Assembly: GCF_001424345.1 (NCBI RefSeq)
Contig: NZ_LMPF01000025.1
Span: 202,391 to 266,390 of the forward strand
Reading direction: 5' to 3'
DNA from: Burkholderia sp. Leaf177
Lineage (GTDB): Bacteria > Pseudomonadota > Gammaproteobacteria > Burkholderiales > Burkholderiaceae
DNA length: 64,000 nucleotides
How positions within the stretch are numbered: position 1 is the first letter of the stretch; each line of letters opens with the position of its first letter. This document shows, piece after piece, positions 43,429-52,727 of this stretch. The position numbers were made by a program, and so were the translations under genes. The notes under the pieces were generated by a model. It was not told where the DNA came from. It searched no databases and was given only the letters and a program-made list of their open reading frames with translations.

Positions 43429-44373
43429 TCAAACCGTCGCGTTATTCATCAGCGCCCGCACATGCACGGTCGTGCCCGCGGCCAACGCTTCGAGGCTGTA
43501 GCCGCCTTCGAGGATCGAGACGATGCGCCCTTCGCACGCTGTATCGGCGATACGCACCAGCTCTCTGGTGATCCATTCGAAATCGCTGTCCTCGAGGTTC
43601 AACCCGGCAAGAGGATCGAGCCGATGCGCATCGAAGCCCGCCGAAATGATGATGAGCTGAGGATCGAACTCGCGTATTGCCGGCAACATGCCCGATTCAA
43701 TACGCGATCGAAACAACTCGGAGTCGCAGCCGCGCGGCAAGGGCACGTTGACAATGTTGTGGGTCACGCCCGTTTCCGATGCAGCGCCAGTGCCCGGATA
43801 TAGCGGCGATTGATGGCTCGACGCGTAGAACAGTTCTGGCCGGTTGAAGAACGCGGCTTGCGTGCCGTTGCCATGATGCACATCGAAATCGACGACCGCG
43901 ACGCGTTCAAGCTGGAACGTTTCCAGCGCATAAGCTGCGGCGATCGCGGCCTGGTTGAAGATGCAAAAGCCCATTGCCCTCGCCGGCTCCGCATGATGCC
44001 CGCACGGCCGCGTCGCGCAAAATGCAGTGCGGGTGTCCCCGTTCATGACGGCATCGACTCCCGCGCACGCTGCGCCGACGCAACGCATCACCGCTTCCCA
44101 CGATCCCGGCGACATCACCGTATCGCCGCCATCGAGCGGCATGTAGCCATGGTTTGGCGCCATCTCGGCGATCTCGTCGACGAACGCCGGATCGTGTATC
44201 AACTGCACGTGTTCGATCGTGCCGAGCGGCGCGTCGCGCCATTCGAGCGCTGCGAATTCAGGCGATCGCAACGCGCGCAACACGGTTTCCAAACGTTCAG
44301 GTGATTCCGGATGATGAGGTCCGGGACGATGTTCAAGACAGGCGGGATGGGAAAGAATGATCGTGTTGTGCAT
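43429..44373 (-). CDS. Histone deacetylase / acetylpolyamine amidohydrolase family protein
   Basis: A 314-residue zinc hydrolase of the class II deacetylase fold. HPESPERL near the start, the catalytic tandem His in CGHHAEPA, zinc ligands in VDFDVHHGNGTQ and ISAGFDAHRLDPL, and GGYSLEAL are all present. Likely substrates are acetylated polyamines or small amides; bacterial members do not act on histones. ATG 44373 chosen as the first Met of the family core. Confidence 0.9.
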   Translation of the reverse strand: MHNTIILSHPACLEHRPGPHHPESPERLETVLRALRSPEFAALEWRDAPLGTIEHVQLIHDPAFVDEIAEMAPNHGYMPLDGGDTVMSPGSWEAVMRCVGAACAGVDAVMNGDTRTAFCATRPCGHHAEPARAMGFCIFNQAAIAAAYALETFQLERVAVVDFDVHHGNGTQAAFFNRPELFYASSHQSPLYPGTGAASETGVTHNIVNVPLPRGCDSELFRSRIESGMLPAIREFDPQLIIISAGFDAHRLDPLAGLNLEDSDFEWITRELVRIADTACEGRIVSILEGGYSLEALAAGTTVHVRALMNNATV

Positions 44374-44504
44374 TGCGATTGGACGCCCGGGAGATTGCAG
44401 CAACTGAAGCGCACAAGCTTAAGGCCGTCCGTGCCTTCACGATTATTAGATATTGTTTAACGGACCATAGATCATTGCTTATGGATGACCCAAAGCGTCA
44501 ATCG

Positions 44505-44717
44505 TCAGTCCTTCGCCATCTTGGCGGATTTTGGTGCGAGCGCTGGATCGCCGAGACCGCTTGCCGCAATTGGCGCGGCTGCCATGTTCGAAGGCGATGA
44601 ATCCGCGTCCGCCAGTTTAGGTCCGCCGCCACGATAGCTCGCGACCCAGACGACCGCAGCGACCGCCAGGCCAATCAGTATCGGCACGATCACCACGCCG
44701 CGGGTCTTTTCTCTCAT
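44505..44717 (-). CDS. Small single-span membrane protein
   Basis: A 70-residue protein with one membrane helix (VVIVPILIGLAVAAVVWVA, residues 8-26), then a Gly-rich and Ala/Ser-rich tail. GGAGA lies 6 bases before ATG 44717. It is 73 bases downstream of the sigma-54 activator gene and could be cotranscribed. Not recognised; kept because of the good ribosome binding site and clear membrane helix. Confidence 0.5.
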   Translation of the reverse strand: MREKTRGVVIVPILIGLAVAAVVWVASYRGGGPKLADADSSPSNMAAAPIAASGLGDPALAPKSAKMAKD

Positions 44718-44790
44718 CGCTTTCTCCGGCGTATGAATGCGCATCCGTAAAACGAATCCTGCCACGCCTTTAGCTTCAACGTGTGAATCC

Positions 44791-46158
44791 TCAAGCCGCA
44801 GAATCCTGCGCCGGCACTGTGCTCACGTCCGCGCGCAAACCGTGCGCCGTCAGCAGCCGATACAGCGTGACCCGCGAAATGCCGAGTTCCTGTGCCGCGT
44901 CGCTAAGACGTCCGCGATGACGTAACAGCGCAAGCTCGATCGCCTGCCGTTCCGCCGACTCGCGAGCCTGCGCAAGCGAGACCGGCGCAACCTCTACATA
45001 ATCCGCGAGTTCGAGATCGCTAGCACTGATCTGCTGCCCTTCGGACATCACGATCGCGCGACGAATCCGGTTGATCAGTTCGCGCACGTTGCCGGGCCAG
45101 CCATAGTTGTGAATGGCGGCAATCGCATCGGGCGCAAAGCCGCGCAACTTCCGGCTGGCTTCCTTCTTGAAGCGGTCGAGCATGTGCTTCGCCAGCAATT
45201 CAATGTCCTTGCCGCGCGCACGCAGCGGCGGTTCATCGAGTTGCAGCACGCACAGGCGGTGGTACAGGTCGGCACGAAAGCGCCCTTCGATCATCGCCGT
45301 CTGCATGTCGACGTGCGTGGCCGAAATGATGCGCACGTCCACGGGCGTTGACGCATGTCCGCCGAGCCGCTCGACCTTGCGTTCCTGAAGGAAACGCAGC
45401 AGGCTTGCCTGGCTTTCGAGCGGCAGGTCGCCAATTTCATCGAGGAAAAGCGTGCCGCCGTTCGCCGCTTCCACGCGTCCAATCTTGCGCTGATTCGCGC
45501 CGGTGAAAGCGCCGCGCTCGTAGCCGAACAATTCCGATTGCAAGAGATGTGCGGGAATCGCGCCGCAATTGATCGCAACAAAAGGCTGGTCTCGACGCGT
45601 CGAACGTTCATGAATGGCAACCGCAGTCAATTCCTTGCCCGTACCCGATTCGCCCGAGATGAAAACGGGAGCGTCGGTCATTGCCACTTTGCGGATCGAG
45701 CGGAACAGGCCAAGCATGGCGTCGCACGATCCGACCATTTCGCCTTCCGGATGGCCGTCGCGTGCATCGTGTGCCGTGTTTATCTGCAACGCCACCATGC
45801 CGAGCGCGTGGCCGACGGCATCGACCACGCGGTCATCCGACGTTGGCAGCGTGATGTAGTCGAAGCAATAGTCGCGAATCAGGCCGCGAACGGTAGCGTC
45901 TTCAAGATCTTCTCGATGCCCGACCGCGACCCAGCCCGTGAGCGAGCTTGCCAGGAGTTCGTGAAGGTAACGAAGATCCGCCGGAAATTCGAGCGACGAA
46001 AAATCCAGGATTCCGGCCGAGAGTTGCCGTTGCCCCGCTTTCGGCACCGTGCCCGGCTCGAGCACTTCGACTTTCCATGAACGCTCCACAAGGCGCGCGC
46101 GCAATGGCGAGCTCAGCGACCGTCCCACGTAGTAAAGCGATCTTTTTTCCCCGTGCAT
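44791..46158 (-). CDS. VpsR-like sigma-54 enhancer-binding activator
   Basis: A 455-residue activator of sigma-54 polymerase. The N-terminal receiver-like domain (Asp52 in ILDFSS) resembles VpsR-type regulators, some of which respond to cyclic di-GMP. The AAA+ core has Walker A GESGTGKE (169-176), the sigma-54 contact GAFTGA (216-221) and Walker B GGTLFLDE (234-241). A Fis-type helix-turn-helix ends the protein. With two GGDEF proteins in the window, cyclic di-GMP input is conceivable but unproven. Targets are not apparent nearby. Confidence 0.85.
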   Translation of the reverse strand: MHGEKRSLYYVGRSLSSPLRARLVERSWKVEVLEPGTVPKAGQRQLSAGILDFSSLEFPADLRYLHELLASSLTGWVAVGHREDLEDATVRGLIRDYCFDYITLPTSDDRVVDAVGHALGMVALQINTAHDARDGHPEGEMVGSCDAMLGLFRSIRKVAMTDAPVFISGESGTGKELTAVAIHERSTRRDQPFVAINCGAIPAHLLQSELFGYERGAFTGANQRKIGRVEAANGGTLFLDEIGDLPLESQASLLRFLQERKVERLGGHASTPVDVRIISATHVDMQTAMIEGRFRADLYHRLCVLQLDEPPLRARGKDIELLAKHMLDRFKKEASRKLRGFAPDAIAAIHNYGWPGNVRELINRIRRAIVMSEGQQISASDLELADYVEVAPVSLAQARESAERQAIELALLRHRGRLSDAAQELGISRVTLYRLLTAHGLRADVSTVPAQDSAA

Positions 46159-46339
46159 GGTTTTCTCTCATTGCTTTATTTGTATGATGAAGTATGCACG
46201 TTGCAGCGCACTACGAATATCCGGGGCAAACGTTTAACAGCTTTTGATTGTTTAGATCAATCTGTAATTTTGATATAGATGTTTGAGGCACGTATTGCCG
46301 CTGTTGCCAGACGTTTGCGCAGAAACAGGAAAAATGTGC

Positions 46340-46370
46340 GGAATGACCGGCCGGCCGAGCCGGTCATTCC
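46340..46370 (-). terminator. Terminator of the aldehyde dehydrogenase operon
   Basis: GGAATGACCGG (46340-46350) and CCGGTCATTCC (46360-46370) form a perfect 11-bp stem. On the minus strand it is followed by CGCACATTTTTCC. It lies 20 bases after the dehydrogenase stop. Confidence 0.8.
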
Positions 46371-46390
46371 CAAGTTCGTTTTTACCCTGA

Positions 46391-47902
46391 TTAATTAAGG
46401 CGCTTTAGTTGTCCGTCGTCGGCATACCAGTCGACCGTCACGCCGCTGGTATTGACCGTTACCGCGCGCGGTTCACTGAACTGATCGAACGATTCAATCC
46501 CGGTTTCGCGCCCTACCCCGCTGTTCTTGAAGCCGCCCCAAGGCGAGGCCGGGTCCAGCCGATGGTGATCGTTGATCCAGACCATCCCGAACACCAGCTT
46601 GCTCGCAACGCGATGCGCACGCGCCACGTCGAGCGTCCAGACCGATGCCGCGAGACCAAACTGCGTGTCGTTGGCAATGCGCAGCGCGTCGGCCTCGTCC
46701 TTGAAGGGCATGATCACGGTCACCGGGCCAAACACCTCGCCCTGACCGAGTTCCGATTTCGGATCGACATCGTAGAAGGCGGTGGGTTGCAGATAAAAAC
46801 CTTCGCTCAGATGTTCGGGAATGCCACCGCCCGCAAGCAGTTTCGCGCCGTCTGCAACGCCGCGTTCCAGCATGCCGAGGATTCGATCGCGCGAGCGACC
46901 AGAAATTACCGGCCCCAATTGCGTGTTCAGGTCGGCGGGATTTCCTACGCGGATCGCCTCGACCTTCGCGCGGAATTTCTCCAGGAATTTTTCGTAGATG
47001 GTCTCCTGCACCAGAAGTCGCGCGCCGCACACGCAAGTCTGTCCCGCCCCGATAAACGCCGCGAACGCCGCGCCGTTCACCGCGCGATCGATGTCCATGT
47101 CGTCGAACAGAATCACTGCTCCTTTGCCGCCCAGTTCCAGTGTCGTCAGCGCGAAGGTCTGCGCAGCGGCTTCGCCGATCGAACGCCCTACTTCCGTGCC
47201 GCCCGTGAACACGACCTTGGCAATCAACGGATGACGCGCCAGCGCCGCGCCCGCTTCCTTGCCTTCTCCGTTGATCACGTTGACGACGCCATCAGGAACG
47301 CCGGCTTGCTGCAATAACGCCACGAGGCGAACCGTGGTGAGCGGCGTTTGTTCCGACGCCTTGATCACGACGCTGTTGCCGGTCGCGAGCGCGGGTGCGA
47401 GGCTCTTCGACAGGATCATCAGCGGATGATTGAACGATGTCATCAACGCGCAAACGCCGAGCGGCACGCGCTGCGTATAACAAAGATACGGCCCTTCAAT
47501 AGGAATCACGTCGCTTCGCCGTGTGAGCGCAAGCGCGGCGAAGTATCGGTAGAACTGCGGCAAGCGCGAGATCTGCGCGCGCGTTTCCACGATCGGCCGG
47601 CCGTTGTTGAGCGTCTCCAGCTTGTAGAAGTTTTCGAGGTCGGCTTCGAACAGGTCGGCAAAACGGTTCAATATGCGCGCCCGTTGCTGGAACGGCATGT
47701 CGCGCCAAACGCCGCTTTCAAACGCGGTGTGTGCGCATTGCACCGCGCGGTCCACGTCTTCCGCCGATGCTTTCGATAACGCGCCAATCGCGGTCCCGTC
47801 GGCCGGATTGACGATGTCCATGGTCTCGCCCGAGGCGGCATCCACGAACCTTCCGTCTATGAACAACTGCGCGCTCAGGAACTGCTTGTTGACTGCATCC
47901 AT
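46391..47902 (-). CDS. NAD(P)-dependent aldehyde dehydrogenase
   Basis: A 503-residue aldehyde dehydrogenase. The catalytic Cys lies in AGQTCVCGARLL, the general base Glu in TLELGGKG, and cofactor contacts in FTGGTEVGRSIGE. GAAAG precedes the ATG. It is the last gene of an enoyl-CoA hydratase/MFS/dehydrogenase operon, 14 bases after the MFS gene. The set recalls side-chain removal from hydroxycinnamates (hydratase-lyase plus vanillin-type dehydrogenase), but no CoA ligase is present, so this is only one option. Confidence 0.88.
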   Translation of the reverse strand: MDAVNKQFLSAQLFIDGRFVDAASGETMDIVNPADGTAIGALSKASAEDVDRAVQCAHTAFESGVWRDMPFQQRARILNRFADLFEADLENFYKLETLNNGRPIVETRAQISRLPQFYRYFAALALTRRSDVIPIEGPYLCYTQRVPLGVCALMTSFNHPLMILSKSLAPALATGNSVVIKASEQTPLTTVRLVALLQQAGVPDGVVNVINGEGKEAGAALARHPLIAKVVFTGGTEVGRSIGEAAAQTFALTTLELGGKGAVILFDDMDIDRAVNGAAFAAFIGAGQTCVCGARLLVQETIYEKFLEKFRAKVEAIRVGNPADLNTQLGPVISGRSRDRILGMLERGVADGAKLLAGGGIPEHLSEGFYLQPTAFYDVDPKSELGQGEVFGPVTVIMPFKDEADALRIANDTQFGLAASVWTLDVARAHRVASKLVFGMVWINDHHRLDPASPWGGFKNSGVGRETGIESFDQFSEPRAVTVNTSGVTVDWYADDGQLKRLN

Positions 47903-47916
47903 CTTTCTTTCTCCGT

Positions 47917-49305
47917 TTACTTGAGCGGGGATACCCGCGTATCGGCGCCGACATCGAGACGCGCGGGCGCGTCAGCCGGCTGAATATCTTCCAGGCGCTG
48001 GCCGGTCGGTTCAACGCCGAGCCACGCCACCACCACGATCTGAATTGCCAGCAAGCCGATCATCAACGCGAGCACGCCGACTACGCCATAGCGTCCAAAC
48101 AGCGCGACGACGATGAACGGCGTGACGATGGTCGCGCCCCGGCCAAGCGTGTTGCAAATCCCGGATGCACGCAGGCGCACTTCGGTTGGAAACAGCTCGG
48201 GCACGTAGATCGCGAACAGCAAGGCGACGAGCACGTAAATGGGGATCACGAGCAGCAGTCCGACGACCGGCAACATGACGGGGTTGCTCACGAACGGATA
48301 GATCGCGCCGAAGATGATCGCGAGAATCGAAGCGCCGATGATGGTCGGCTTGCGGCCCCATCTGTCAGCGGTCAATGCGCCAATGCCTGATCCAATCGGC
48401 GCGCCGATCGACATCACGAGCGCGTAGCCGAACGACTTCGCAATGCTGAAACCTTGATGCACGAAGAACGTGGGCAGCCATGTGACGAAGCCGTACAGCA
48501 ACGTATTGATCACGACCAGCGTCACGCATCCGACGATCATCCGCGGCAACATCGCGCCGGTGAACAGCGAACCCAATGCACGCGACGGAGCGCTGGAAGG
48601 TTTGGGCGATGGCGCCGGCAACGTGCCGCCGTGCTCGGCCTTCACTTCGGTTTCGATCTTCGAAAGAATTGCTTCGGCATCCTGATGACGTCCGACCGAC
48701 TCCAGCCAGCGCGGCGATTCGGGCAGCGACTTGCGCGCATACCACACGCCTATTGCACCAATTCCGCCGAGCACGAACATTGCGCGCCAGCCCATCGTGG
48801 GAATCAGGACGAGCCCGATCAATCCCGCCACCGGCAAGCCGGAAACGACGAATACGGCCATCAGTCCCTGCATTTTCCCGCGCGATGCCGGTGGCGCGAA
48901 TTCGGTCAGCGTGGAATATCCGACGACGTTTTCCGCGCCGAGCCCGAGACCCATCACGAATCGAAACGCGATCAGCACCAGCATGTTCGGCGCGAGCGCC
49001 GCGCCCAGCGATGCAATGCCGAAGACCATCAGGTTGGTCTGATAGGTGAAGCGGCGTCCAAAACGATCGCCGAGAAAACCTGTTGCCAGCGAGCCGATCA
49101 TCATGCCGAGGAATGTCAGCGACACGAACAGCGCGTTCTGGCCGAGCGTCGAGAAGCCGCTTTGCAGCGTGGCGCCGAGCACGGTCGAGGCGACGTAGAT
49201 ATCGAAGCCATCGAAGAACATGCCGATCCCGATCAGCCACATGATGCGCTTGTGAAAGCCCGATACCGGCAGCCGGTCCAGGCGCGCGCCTGCATTCACA
49301 TTCAT
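47917..49305 (-). CDS. MFS transporter, aromatic acid:H+ / sugar-porter-like
   Basis: A 462-residue carrier with 12 membrane segments. MFFDGFDIYVASTVLG and the repeated GDRFGRR and ADRWGRK loop motifs fit the aromatic acid:H+ symporter or sugar-porter branch. AGGAG lies 5 bases before ATG 49305; the frame is open far upstream but across the hydratase gene. It sits between the hydratase and aldehyde dehydrogenase genes and probably imports their substrate. Confidence 0.88.
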   Translation of the reverse strand: MNVNAGARLDRLPVSGFHKRIMWLIGIGMFFDGFDIYVASTVLGATLQSGFSTLGQNALFVSLTFLGMMIGSLATGFLGDRFGRRFTYQTNLMVFGIASLGAALAPNMLVLIAFRFVMGLGLGAENVVGYSTLTEFAPPASRGKMQGLMAVFVVSGLPVAGLIGLVLIPTMGWRAMFVLGGIGAIGVWYARKSLPESPRWLESVGRHQDAEAILSKIETEVKAEHGGTLPAPSPKPSSAPSRALGSLFTGAMLPRMIVGCVTLVVINTLLYGFVTWLPTFFVHQGFSIAKSFGYALVMSIGAPIGSGIGALTADRWGRKPTIIGASILAIIFGAIYPFVSNPVMLPVVGLLLVIPIYVLVALLFAIYVPELFPTEVRLRASGICNTLGRGATIVTPFIVVALFGRYGVVGVLALMIGLLAIQIVVVAWLGVEPTGQRLEDIQPADAPARLDVGADTRVSPLK

Positions 49306-49352
49306 TTTCGTCTCCTGCAAACCTTCGCGGGTTTGTCGTCGTGCATGACCGG

Positions 49353-50084
49353 TTACTTCGATGCCATCAGCCGCAACGCGGAAACAGTCAGCGTTTCTGT
49401 CGCGCAGCGGAAGTTGTGTTCGAGCGAGCTTTCCTCGGCGTTCTGGAAGAAGGACTTGCATTGACGCGCGCCGGCGTTGTCGAGTGCGAGGATTCGATCG
49501 GCGAGTGCATCGGTTTCCGTTTGCAACGTGTCGGGAGCACAGACGCGCGTGACGAGACCAGCGTTCAACGCGGCGTCCGGCGTGATTGCATCGCCGAAAA
49601 GAACCATTGGGAACACCTGCTTGGGCAACGCGTAGCGGCCGAGATAAGCCATGATCGCGGCAGGCGGCAGGCCCTTGCGCATCTCGGGGAAAGCGAGCTT
49701 CGCGTGGCTTGCCACGAGTGTGAAATCGCAAAGGATCGCGAGGCCAAAACCAAAGCCGAACGCATCGCCCTGCACTTCGGCAATGGAGATCATCGGCGAT
49801 GCCCGCAGCAAGCGCTTCAGTTCTATCAGCCGCGCGACTTCACAGTGAATGGACACCGCGTCGGTTCCGGCGCGCTCGCGGCCGGTGCAAAACACATCGC
49901 CACGCGCGCGGATGCGCAGCACGCGCGCCGTGGGCACGGTCGCTTCACTGCGCAACGCGGCGATCATGGAGTCGAACATGGGCGCGGTGATTTCGTTTCC
50001 TGCAGCAGCATTGTTGAGCGTGAAGGTCAAAACTTCGCCCGATCTGTCGATCACGACCGGGTCCGGCAAACGCGCGTGGTCCAA
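49353..50084 (-). CDS. Enoyl-CoA hydratase/isomerase family protein (TTG start)
   Basis: A 243-residue crotonase-fold protein. VFCTGRERAGTD and EVQGDAFGFGFGLAILCDF hold the oxyanion-hole backbone, and the EMRKGLPP loop is present. No ATG exists near the family N-terminus. A TTG at 50084 stands 4 bases after AGGAGG and is the likely start, in the shared promoter region with the divergent GntR gene. First gene of the three-gene operon. Confidence 0.8.
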   Translation of the reverse strand: MDHARLPDPVVIDRSGEVLTFTLNNAAAGNEITAPMFDSMIAALRSEATVPTARVLRIRARGDVFCTGRERAGTDAVSIHCEVARLIELKRLLRASPMISIAEVQGDAFGFGFGLAILCDFTLVASHAKLAFPEMRKGLPPAAIMAYLGRYALPKQVFPMVLFGDAITPDAALNAGLVTRVCAPDTLQTETDALADRILALDNAGARQCKSFFQNAEESSLEHNFRCATETLTVSALRLMASK

Positions 50085-50096
50085 GCAGCCTCCTGT

Positions 50097-50127
50097 TGTA
50101 TAATTGTCTGTATAAGCTGTATACAGC
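50097..50127. promoter_or_regulatory. Candidate GntR operator with triple TGTATA and perfect palindrome
   Basis: TGTATA occurs at 50097, 50109 and 50118, and the last copy is the core of the perfect 12-bp palindrome GCTGTATACAGC (50116-50127). The cluster fills the gap between the hydratase start and the GntR start, so it probably contains the regulator's sites and both promoters. Confidence 0.55.
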
Positions 50128-50152
50128 GTATTCACTGGACAACGGAAAGTCA

Positions 50153-50911
50153 ATGGCCCCAGCAACGAAACCCGCTGAAACGGAAAATCCCGCCGCTTCG
50201 CCCGAACTGGCGCTCGAGGTGATTGGCCGCAAATATCACTCGAAGATGCGCACTATCGAAACTTCCAGCGACTCGCTCAGCGACGGCGTGGTGGTGCCGG
50301 CGCTGCGCGAAGCGATCGTGGAAGGCGTGCTGGCGCCGGGAAGCCGGCTCTCGGAAGTGCAGGTCGCGAAGCAATTGAACGTCAGCCGAACGCCCATGCG
50401 CGAGGCGTTTGCGCAGCTCGAACGGGAAGGTCTGGTGACGGTCGTCGCCCGCGTCGGGGCGTTCGTGCGTTCGGTGACGTTGCGGGATGTGGCGGAGATT
50501 TACACGGTACGCACGGCGCTCGAGTGCCTCGCCGTGCAGCTTTGCGCGGAAAACATCACGACGCTCGGGCGCGCGCAGATGGAAGACGTGATCGGCGAGA
50601 TGCGCGCGAACGTCGCCGCCAATGACCCTGCGGCCTATGTCGATGCGCTCGACCGTTTTTATTCGATCGTGATGACGCTCGCCGATAACCGCACGCTTCA
50701 GGCAACGCACGCAAGCCTGATGGGCCCGGTACGCCGCTTGCGTCGCATTGCGATGGCGCGCGGCGGACGCATGCGTGCATCGTTTGAACAAGCCGTGAAG
50801 ATCAAGGACGCGATTGCCTCCGGCGACGCACGTGTGCAAGACCTGATGCGCGAACAATTGCGCGGCGCGTGCGAAGCGGCAACCGCGGTATTGGACGACA
50901 CTGATGGCTAG
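50153..50911 (+). CDS. GntR-family regulator (FadR/FCD type)
   Basis: A 252-residue GntR regulator. An N-terminal winged helix (LREAIVEGVLAPGSRLSEVQ, then NVSRTPMREAFAQLEREGLV) is followed by an all-helical FCD ligand domain. ATG 50153 follows GGAAAG. It is divergent from the hydratase/MFS/dehydrogenase operon and likely represses it, with release by a CoA thioester or carboxylate (inference). Confidence 0.9.
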   Translation: MAPATKPAETENPAASPELALEVIGRKYHSKMRTIETSSDSLSDGVVVPALREAIVEGVLAPGSRLSEVQVAKQLNVSRTPMREAFAQLEREGLVTVVARVGAFVRSVTLRDVAEIYTVRTALECLAVQLCAENITTLGRAQMEDVIGEMRANVAANDPAAYVDALDRFYSIVMTLADNRTLQATHASLMGPVRRLRRIAMARGGRMRASFEQAVKIKDAIASGDARVQDLMREQLRGACEAATAVLDDTDG

Positions 50912-50941
50912 GAGTTGCTTTTAACGCTGACAGGAAACCAC

Positions 50942-51538
50942 ATGGATTCAGTCGCTGCTGCAGTGCCGGACATGAACGATTTGCTCCATTCAATCTGGGA
51001 ATCCCTGCGTGCGGGCGCCGGTGCGGGCAAATCGCCATTCAGCGTCTTGCAGGCCGCGACGGTTGGTGTCGATGGAAATCCACAAGTGCGGACCATCGTC
51101 TTGCGGGAGGTGAACGAAAGCCTCGCGCGCCTTTCGTTTCATACCGATATCCGTTCCAGGAAAGTGCGTGAATTACGCGAGCGCCCGGCTATATCGATGC
51201 ACGGTTACGACGCGGACCGGCTCGTACAACTTCGCCTTGAAGGCATTGCTTCCTTTGTGGCGGACGAAGAAGAAAAGCTTGCTGTCTGGAAGTCGAGCCG
51301 GCCGCGCACGTTGATTCTGTATCGCTCGCCGATAACATCGGGAAGCGTTATCGACAACCCCGCGCAAGCCGCGCCAACGGATGACGCGGACCCCATGTCC
51401 GGCTATGAGAACTTCTGCCTCGTGCATGTTTCGGTGCGTCGCATCGACTATCTGGATTTATCGAACGAGCCGCACCATAGAGCGCAATTTCATCTGCGCG
51501 GTGAAGGCGATTTCGAAGGTCACTGGGTCGCGCCTTGA
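50942..51538 (+). CDS. PNPOx-like FMN-binding protein
   Basis: A 198-residue split-barrel flavoprotein of the pyridoxamine 5'-phosphate oxidase superfamily, with the DGNPQVRTIVLREV and FHTDIRSRKVRELRERP segments. True PdxH carries further C-terminal motifs that I do not see, so the enzyme may act on another substrate. AGGAA lies before ATG 50942. It follows the GntR gene by 30 bases and ends 5 bases from a convergent aldo-keto reductase gene. Confidence 0.7.
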   Translation: MDSVAAAVPDMNDLLHSIWESLRAGAGAGKSPFSVLQAATVGVDGNPQVRTIVLREVNESLARLSFHTDIRSRKVRELRERPAISMHGYDADRLVQLRLEGIASFVADEEEKLAVWKSSRPRTLILYRSPITSGSVIDNPAQAAPTDDADPMSGYENFCLVHVSVRRIDYLDLSNEPHHRAQFHLRGEGDFEGHWVAP

Positions 51539-51543
51539 GCCAC

Positions 51544-52545
51544 TTAACTCGCTGCAGGCACCGGCGCACTCGCCGCGATCAATCCGTCCTGCCTGAGCAG
51601 CGCCCACAGATCGGCGGGAATCGGCGCTTGCATCAGCGCGATATTTTCGCTGATCCGCTCAGGCCGGCTCGCGCCCGGAATGATTCCGGCGACGGCCGGA
51701 TGCGCCAGCGAAAACTGCAGTGCAACCGACTTGATATCCACGTTGAAGCGTTCGCAAATCCGCTTGATATGTTGCACGCGTTCGATCATCGCGGCCGGCG
51801 CCTTTTGATACTCAAAATGTTCGCCGCCAGCTAGCAGTCCCGAGTTATACGGACCACCCACCACAATGCCGAGGCCGCGCGCTTCGCATGCCGGCATCAG
51901 TTTGGATAACGCCGCTTCGTGGTCCAGCAATGTGTATCGGCCAGCAATAAGAAAGCCGTCCGGATCGGCGCGTTCCATCGCAAGCTCGCACGGCTCGACA
52001 CGATTCACGCCCAAACCCCAAGCCTTGATCACGCCTTCATCGCGCAGGCGAGTCAGCGCTTTGGCTGCGCCTTTCATGGCGGTATTGAAGACGGATGTCC
52101 AGTTGTCGCCGTGAAAGTCCTGCGCGGGATCGTGGATCCATACATAGTCCAGGCGATCCGTTTTCAGACGATGCAAACTGTCTTCGATAGAACGCAGCGT
52201 GCCGTCCTCGCTGTAGTCGTAGACAATCTTGTTCGGCAAACCGTGCTCGAACAAACCGCCTTTTTCTCCGAGGTCGCGCTCGTTCGGCGTTTCGATTTCA
52301 TCGAGGATCAGCCGGCCGACTTTTGTTCCGAGCACGTACTCATCACGCGGATGAGACTTCAGCGCTTCGCCCAGACGAATCTCGGCGAGACCCGCGCCAT
52401 AGAGCGGCGCGCCATCGAAATAACGAATGCCCGACTGCCATGCAGCCTCGACCGTGTCCAGCGCTTCCTGTTCCGGAATCTCGCGGAACATGTTGCCAAG
52501 TGGCGCAGTGCCGAAGCCAATACGATTTGGAATGGTGATGCGCAT
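51544..52545 (-). CDS. Aldo/keto reductase (aldose/pyridoxal dehydrogenase-like)
   Basis: A 333-residue aldo-keto reductase. GFGTAPLGNMFREI at the start is characteristic of the D-threo-aldose 1-dehydrogenase and pyridoxal 4-dehydrogenase group. Asp and Tyr lie in RYFDGAPLYGAG, Lys in LGTKVGR, His in VWIHDPAQ. ATG 52545 begins the family N-terminus. Convergent with the PNPOx-like gene; a vitamin B6 link between the two is possible but weakly supported. Confidence 0.85.
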   Translation of the reverse strand: MRITIPNRIGFGTAPLGNMFREIPEQEALDTVEAAWQSGIRYFDGAPLYGAGLAEIRLGEALKSHPRDEYVLGTKVGRLILDEIETPNERDLGEKGGLFEHGLPNKIVYDYSEDGTLRSIEDSLHRLKTDRLDYVWIHDPAQDFHGDNWTSVFNTAMKGAAKALTRLRDEGVIKAWGLGVNRVEPCELAMERADPDGFLIAGRYTLLDHEAALSKLMPACEARGLGIVVGGPYNSGLLAGGEHFEYQKAPAAMIERVQHIKRICERFNVDIKSVALQFSLAHPAVAGIIPGASRPERISENIALMQAPIPADLWALLRQDGLIAASAPVPAAS

Positions 52546-52627
52546 GATGCGGCTCCTTATAGCCCGATGGTTGGAAACATCGATTCGAAGCTCACCAGTG
52601 TCCGTGCTTTGCTGTTTTTCGGAAACC

Positions 52628-52678
52628 CCGCGAAGGGCAGAACACTCTTGAGCGTGAGTCAAGAATCGCCCTTCGCGG
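52628..52678 (-). terminator. Long nested hairpin downstream of phnM
   Basis: CCGCGAAGGGC (52628-52638) and GCCCTTCGCGG (52668-52678) form a perfect 11-bp outer stem, with a further inner TCTTGA/TCAAGA pair. It lies 50 bases after the phnM stop and 83 bases upstream of the aldo-keto reductase start. It probably ends the phnGHIJKLM transcript. There is no long T tract. Confidence 0.6.
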
Positions 52679-52727
52679 TTGAGTTGCTGACCCGCTGCTC
52701 ACTCGCAACCGACGTGCTATCGGCCCT

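Noticed and set aside
46159..46390. Possible sigma-54 promoter near the VpsR-like activator
   Set aside because: No TGGCAC-N5-TTGC element found; only the dehydrogenase terminator is supported there.
46391..50084. Ferulate catabolic operon
   Set aside because: A hydratase, carrier and dehydrogenase fit in outline, but no feruloyl-CoA synthetase is present and the hydratase cannot be told from other crotonases.
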